Shown here: piece by piece, positions 61,473-64,000 of the stretch
Numbering within the stretch: position 1 is the stretch's first letter
Layout: each line of letters opens with the position of its first letter
Assembly (NCBI GenBank): GCA_914767885.1
Contig: CAJZBQ010000027.1
Coordinates: 682,001-746,000, forward strand
DNA from: Blepharisma stoltei
Lineage: Eukaryota > Ciliophora > Heterotrichea > Heterotrichida > Blepharismidae
Direction: 5' to 3'
DNA length: 64,000 nt
Notes under the pieces: model-generated
What the model was told of the DNA's origin: nothing
What the model saw: the letters and a program-made list of their open reading frames with translations, nothing else
The model's database searches: none
Translations under genes and position numbers: made by a program

Positions 61473-64000
61473 TTAAAAGTCTTCATCCCAATTTGATGGA
61501 GGAGCTTTCACACTTTTTCTTAAAATTTCATGGTGTTCAGCGCTTTCTTCTTTCTAAATAGAAATTACTCTGATAAAATTTATAAGTTTTTTGTTTTTTT
61601 GGATACCTCTTTCGATATCTGTGGCTAGGTTTTCTAATTTAGGTACATGTGGGGGCTTGATTTGTTTGCCTATAAGTTTGTCCCAATTGATGTTTTGAAA
61701 CCATGGAAGGGCTTTAATGGACTCAACCGTTCCTCTCATAGCTGGATTTTTATTCAATAAATGCTCAATAATAGGGGCTGCCTTTAGTTTAAAGCCTACA
61801 CATTTAGGATAAGCTAGTTTTCTTTCTAAAACTTTTTCGTAGACTCTATAAGGATCCTCTTCTTCTTCTCCAAAAGGAACACCTCCACATAAGAATTCAT
61901 AGATCATTATTCCTACACTCCAGTAATCAGATGACAGCCCATATCCTTTTCCACTGATTACTTCTGGGGCCATATAATGAGGAGTCCCGACTACAGTATA
62001 AGTCCTTCCTTCTACAATTTTTGTTGTCCCAAAGTCAATCATTTTTGGATACCCTTCCTCGTCAACCATAATGTTTTCAGGTTTTAAATCTCGGTGAATA
62101 ATTCGCCGCTCATGCAGATGTTCAAGCATAAGGAAGATGCAAGCTGAATAAAATTTTGCATCGTCGTCTGTTAATAGATTTAACACCCTGAGTACATCAA
62201 AAAGGTCTTTTCCTCTGACATATTCCATGAGAAAGTAGACTCTTTCTTCATCTTTAAAGGTTTTTACCAGCTTCATTATTAAAGGATGATCAATTTGAAG
62301 GAGAATTTTTCGTTCTGATACCAAGTCGTCAGAAATGCCAAACGCAGAAACTTTGGCTCTGGAAACTGTTTTAATTGCATATGGCATTCCTGTTTTTTTG
62401 TTGATCGTTAAAAATACATTGCCAAACATCCCTTTTCCGAGGACCTTAATAGGGCATAAATCAGCTAAAGCTACTGAGTCATCTTGCAAATTGATCCTTT
62501 TTATGAGCTGGTTTCTGATGCCTTCATCAATCATTCCTAGAAAATTATGTTTTTCTAAAACCCAGCACGAAACATTTTTCCCATGTGCTATAACTGAAGC
62601 AGTCCTTCGTTCATTTGATATCATTGATCTTTCTCCAAAGAAGTCGCTTCTTGTAATCGTCCTTATATGGATTCCATCCTTAACAATATCAACTTGTCCT
62701 TCTTTGACAATATAAAAGTCATCGCCTTCATCATTTTGGTTAAAAATCGGTTCTTGGTTTTCAAAATGCCTCACTTTAATTTTAGATGCCAAAGCTTCTA
62801 ATTTATTCATAGATAGCGATCTTAGTAGCTGAACTTTTCGTAAGATTGATAAAACTTCGTTTTGAGACGCAATATTTGATAAAGAGCCTCCTATACATTC
62901 TTCTAGATCAAGCCAAGAAATTTCAGCGATATCTGATTTTCCGACACATTTAAACTCAGAATCATACTTCTTTTTTGATGAATGATGACTATCTTCGTCT
63001 CCTATGCATTCGAAAACGTTTACTATTCTAGACTTATCTTCTGAAATTAGACATCCTTTTAATACCATCCAGATTTTTTGTTGTTTAGGAAAATTTCTTT
63101 GTATGACTACTTGGCCATCTGTATAAGTGCAGATTTGCATTTTTTCAATAACCAGCTCGATCTGAGACTTCGTAAGGATTTTTAGTGTCCTTGAATTTTC
63201 AATAGAAATTCTTTGCGAATTTCTATAGATAATACCTTGCAGCTGGTTTCCCAAAACTCTTGTTAAATCTTCTCTGCCTAAAGATAAAACAGTGACTGCA
63301 GAGATTGCAGTAACAGTAGCTGTTCTTTGTGTATTATAAAGCAATGCTTGCTCTCCAAAAAACTCCCCATGAGATAATTGTCTGATTTCTTTTCCTTTTA
63401 CAGTGCAGCAAACTGTGCCTTTTTTAATTATGTATAAAAGATCACCTGGGTCACCTTCTATTACAATTTTTTGCCCATGTAGAAATTCTTGAGAAATCAC
63501 CACTGATAGCAGCAAGTCTTTTTGTTGTGGAGTTAAAAGACTTAAAATGGGCACACTGTCAATAAACTGCTTATTTTCTTTGTATTTATTTGAATTTACT
63601 TTTTCAATTGCCGTTCTGAATTCTTGCCTACCAATTCCCCACAAAGTGACTCTGTCAATCGTCTTAATTGTTGCTGTCCTTTCGCTATTGTGCAGCAGCG
63701 CGAGCTCTCCGAAGCATTTTCCTTTTGTTAAAATTCCTTTAGTTTCACCATTCACAATTACTTCGACTTTTCCAGAAGAAATTATAAAAAAATTATTCCC
63801 GTGGTCTCCCTGGTTGAAGATGGCTTGTTTAGGGTGTAATAAATAAAACTTCATTTGGTCGATTACTAATGAAACATTTTCGTGTGAAAGGGAATTAAAA
63901 AGGGAATGGGACAGAAGAATTTTTTCGAGCTCGTTTTTATCTTTTTTGGTTTTTGGACGATCTAAGATTTCGGCTGTAGGAGCATCTGAGTCTTCGAAAT
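61473..64000 (-). CDS. cGMP-dependent protein kinase (5' end outside the window)
   Basis: Over 830 residues are visible; the N-terminus lies beyond 64000. At least three cyclic-nucleotide-binding domains carry intact phosphate cassettes (FGELALLHNSERTATI, FFGEQALLYNTQRTATV, FFGERSMISNERRTASV), with a degenerate one between. An AGC-kinase domain follows: GKGMFGNVFL, AIKTVSRAKV, HRDLKPENIM, DFGTTKIV (DFG), GTPHYMAPEV, and YWSVGIMIYEFLCGG. A 15-nt intron (61554-61568) replaces the apparent end RVISI with KEESAEHHEILRKS...NWDEDF, a PKG-like tail. Ciliate and apicomplexan PKGs share this multi-cNBD plan. It is the probable effector of the cyclic-nucleotide pathway, along with the PDE at 17800. Confidence 0.94.
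61554..61568 (-). other. 15-nt intron in the PKG gene
   Basis: Gene strand GTAATTTCTATTTAG, ending in an in-frame TAG. Splicing adds 27 residues ending NWDEDF, as expected for an AGC kinase tail. Confidence 0.9.

Overview
The window reads as germline (micronuclear) DNA of a heterotrich ciliate, most likely Blepharisma. Three things seen in the sequence support this. (1) TGA is read as tryptophan throughout: conserved Trp residues in dynein light chain p28, MORN, PDE, Rab, NPC1-like and WD40 proteins are TGA, while TAA and TAG end every gene. (2) Introns are tiny: thirteen GT..AG introns of 15 nt, plus one of 16 nt among them, each restore a reading frame or a family motif. (3) At least eight genes are cut by inserts with terminal inverted repeats, mostly bounded by TA, whose precise removal restores one frame. 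These are internal eliminated sequences (IESs). The genus call rests on published knowledge of Blepharisma (UGA=Trp, 15-16 nt introns, TA-bounded IESs, a Pogo-derived MITE called BogoMITE); it is not proven by the window alone.

Layout. 1-195: tail of a GC-rich retroposon-like element. 0.3-2.9 kb: DIS3 exosome nuclease. 3.5-5.4 kb: unknown gene cut by two retroposon-like inserts and one intron. 5.7-12.1 kb: tandem duplication of an EF-hand gene; between the copies lies a large WD40/six-TM ion-channel fusion, and after the second copy only a decayed scrap of the channel remains. 12.6-14.6 kb: unknown gene with nested IESs. 14.6-16.1 kb: ARMC9-like LisH/ARM gene. 16.1-17.8 kb: gene-poor stretch holding nested fold-back elements and a MITE. 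17.8-24.4 kb: membrane cAMP/cGMP phosphodiesterase, two CDC48-domain-2-like proteins (one with RING-H2), mitochondrial RsfS/MALSU1, RING-CH/FHA protein. 24.7-26.7 kb: R2R3 Myb cut by a Pogo-related IES and a retroposon with 20-bp target duplications. 26.9-31.3 kb: axonemal p28, NPC1-N-domain protein, IQ/MORN protein. 31.9-39.3 kb: Trp-rich repeat protein with a MITE, SANT-like gene with a 316-bp IES and a 961-bp palindrome, KNL1-like protein. 39.4-42.6 kb: bromodomain-NET protein and TypA/BipA GTPase with a palindromic IES and a MITE. 43.4-51.2 kb: PKA-site repeat protein, DnaJ-zinc finger, cyclic-nucleotide-binding protein, two TPR proteins with IESs. 51.4-64 kb: Rab32-like, ATG8, WIPI/Atg18, GPI-like surface protein, SHIPPO-like, coiled coil, ARL1, START-like, cGMP-dependent kinase (runs off the edge).

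The genes are tightly packed; one convergent pair has stop codons one base apart. They mix housekeeping, cilia, signalling (PDE, cNMP-binding, PKG, PKA-site repeats) and autophagy/trafficking functions. The striking system is the insert landscape: five copies of one MITE family, a larger relative that keeps a scrap of Pogo-type transposase, near-perfect palindromes from 76 to 961 bp, and at least six GC-rich retroposon-like elements, several sitting inside otherwise intact genes.
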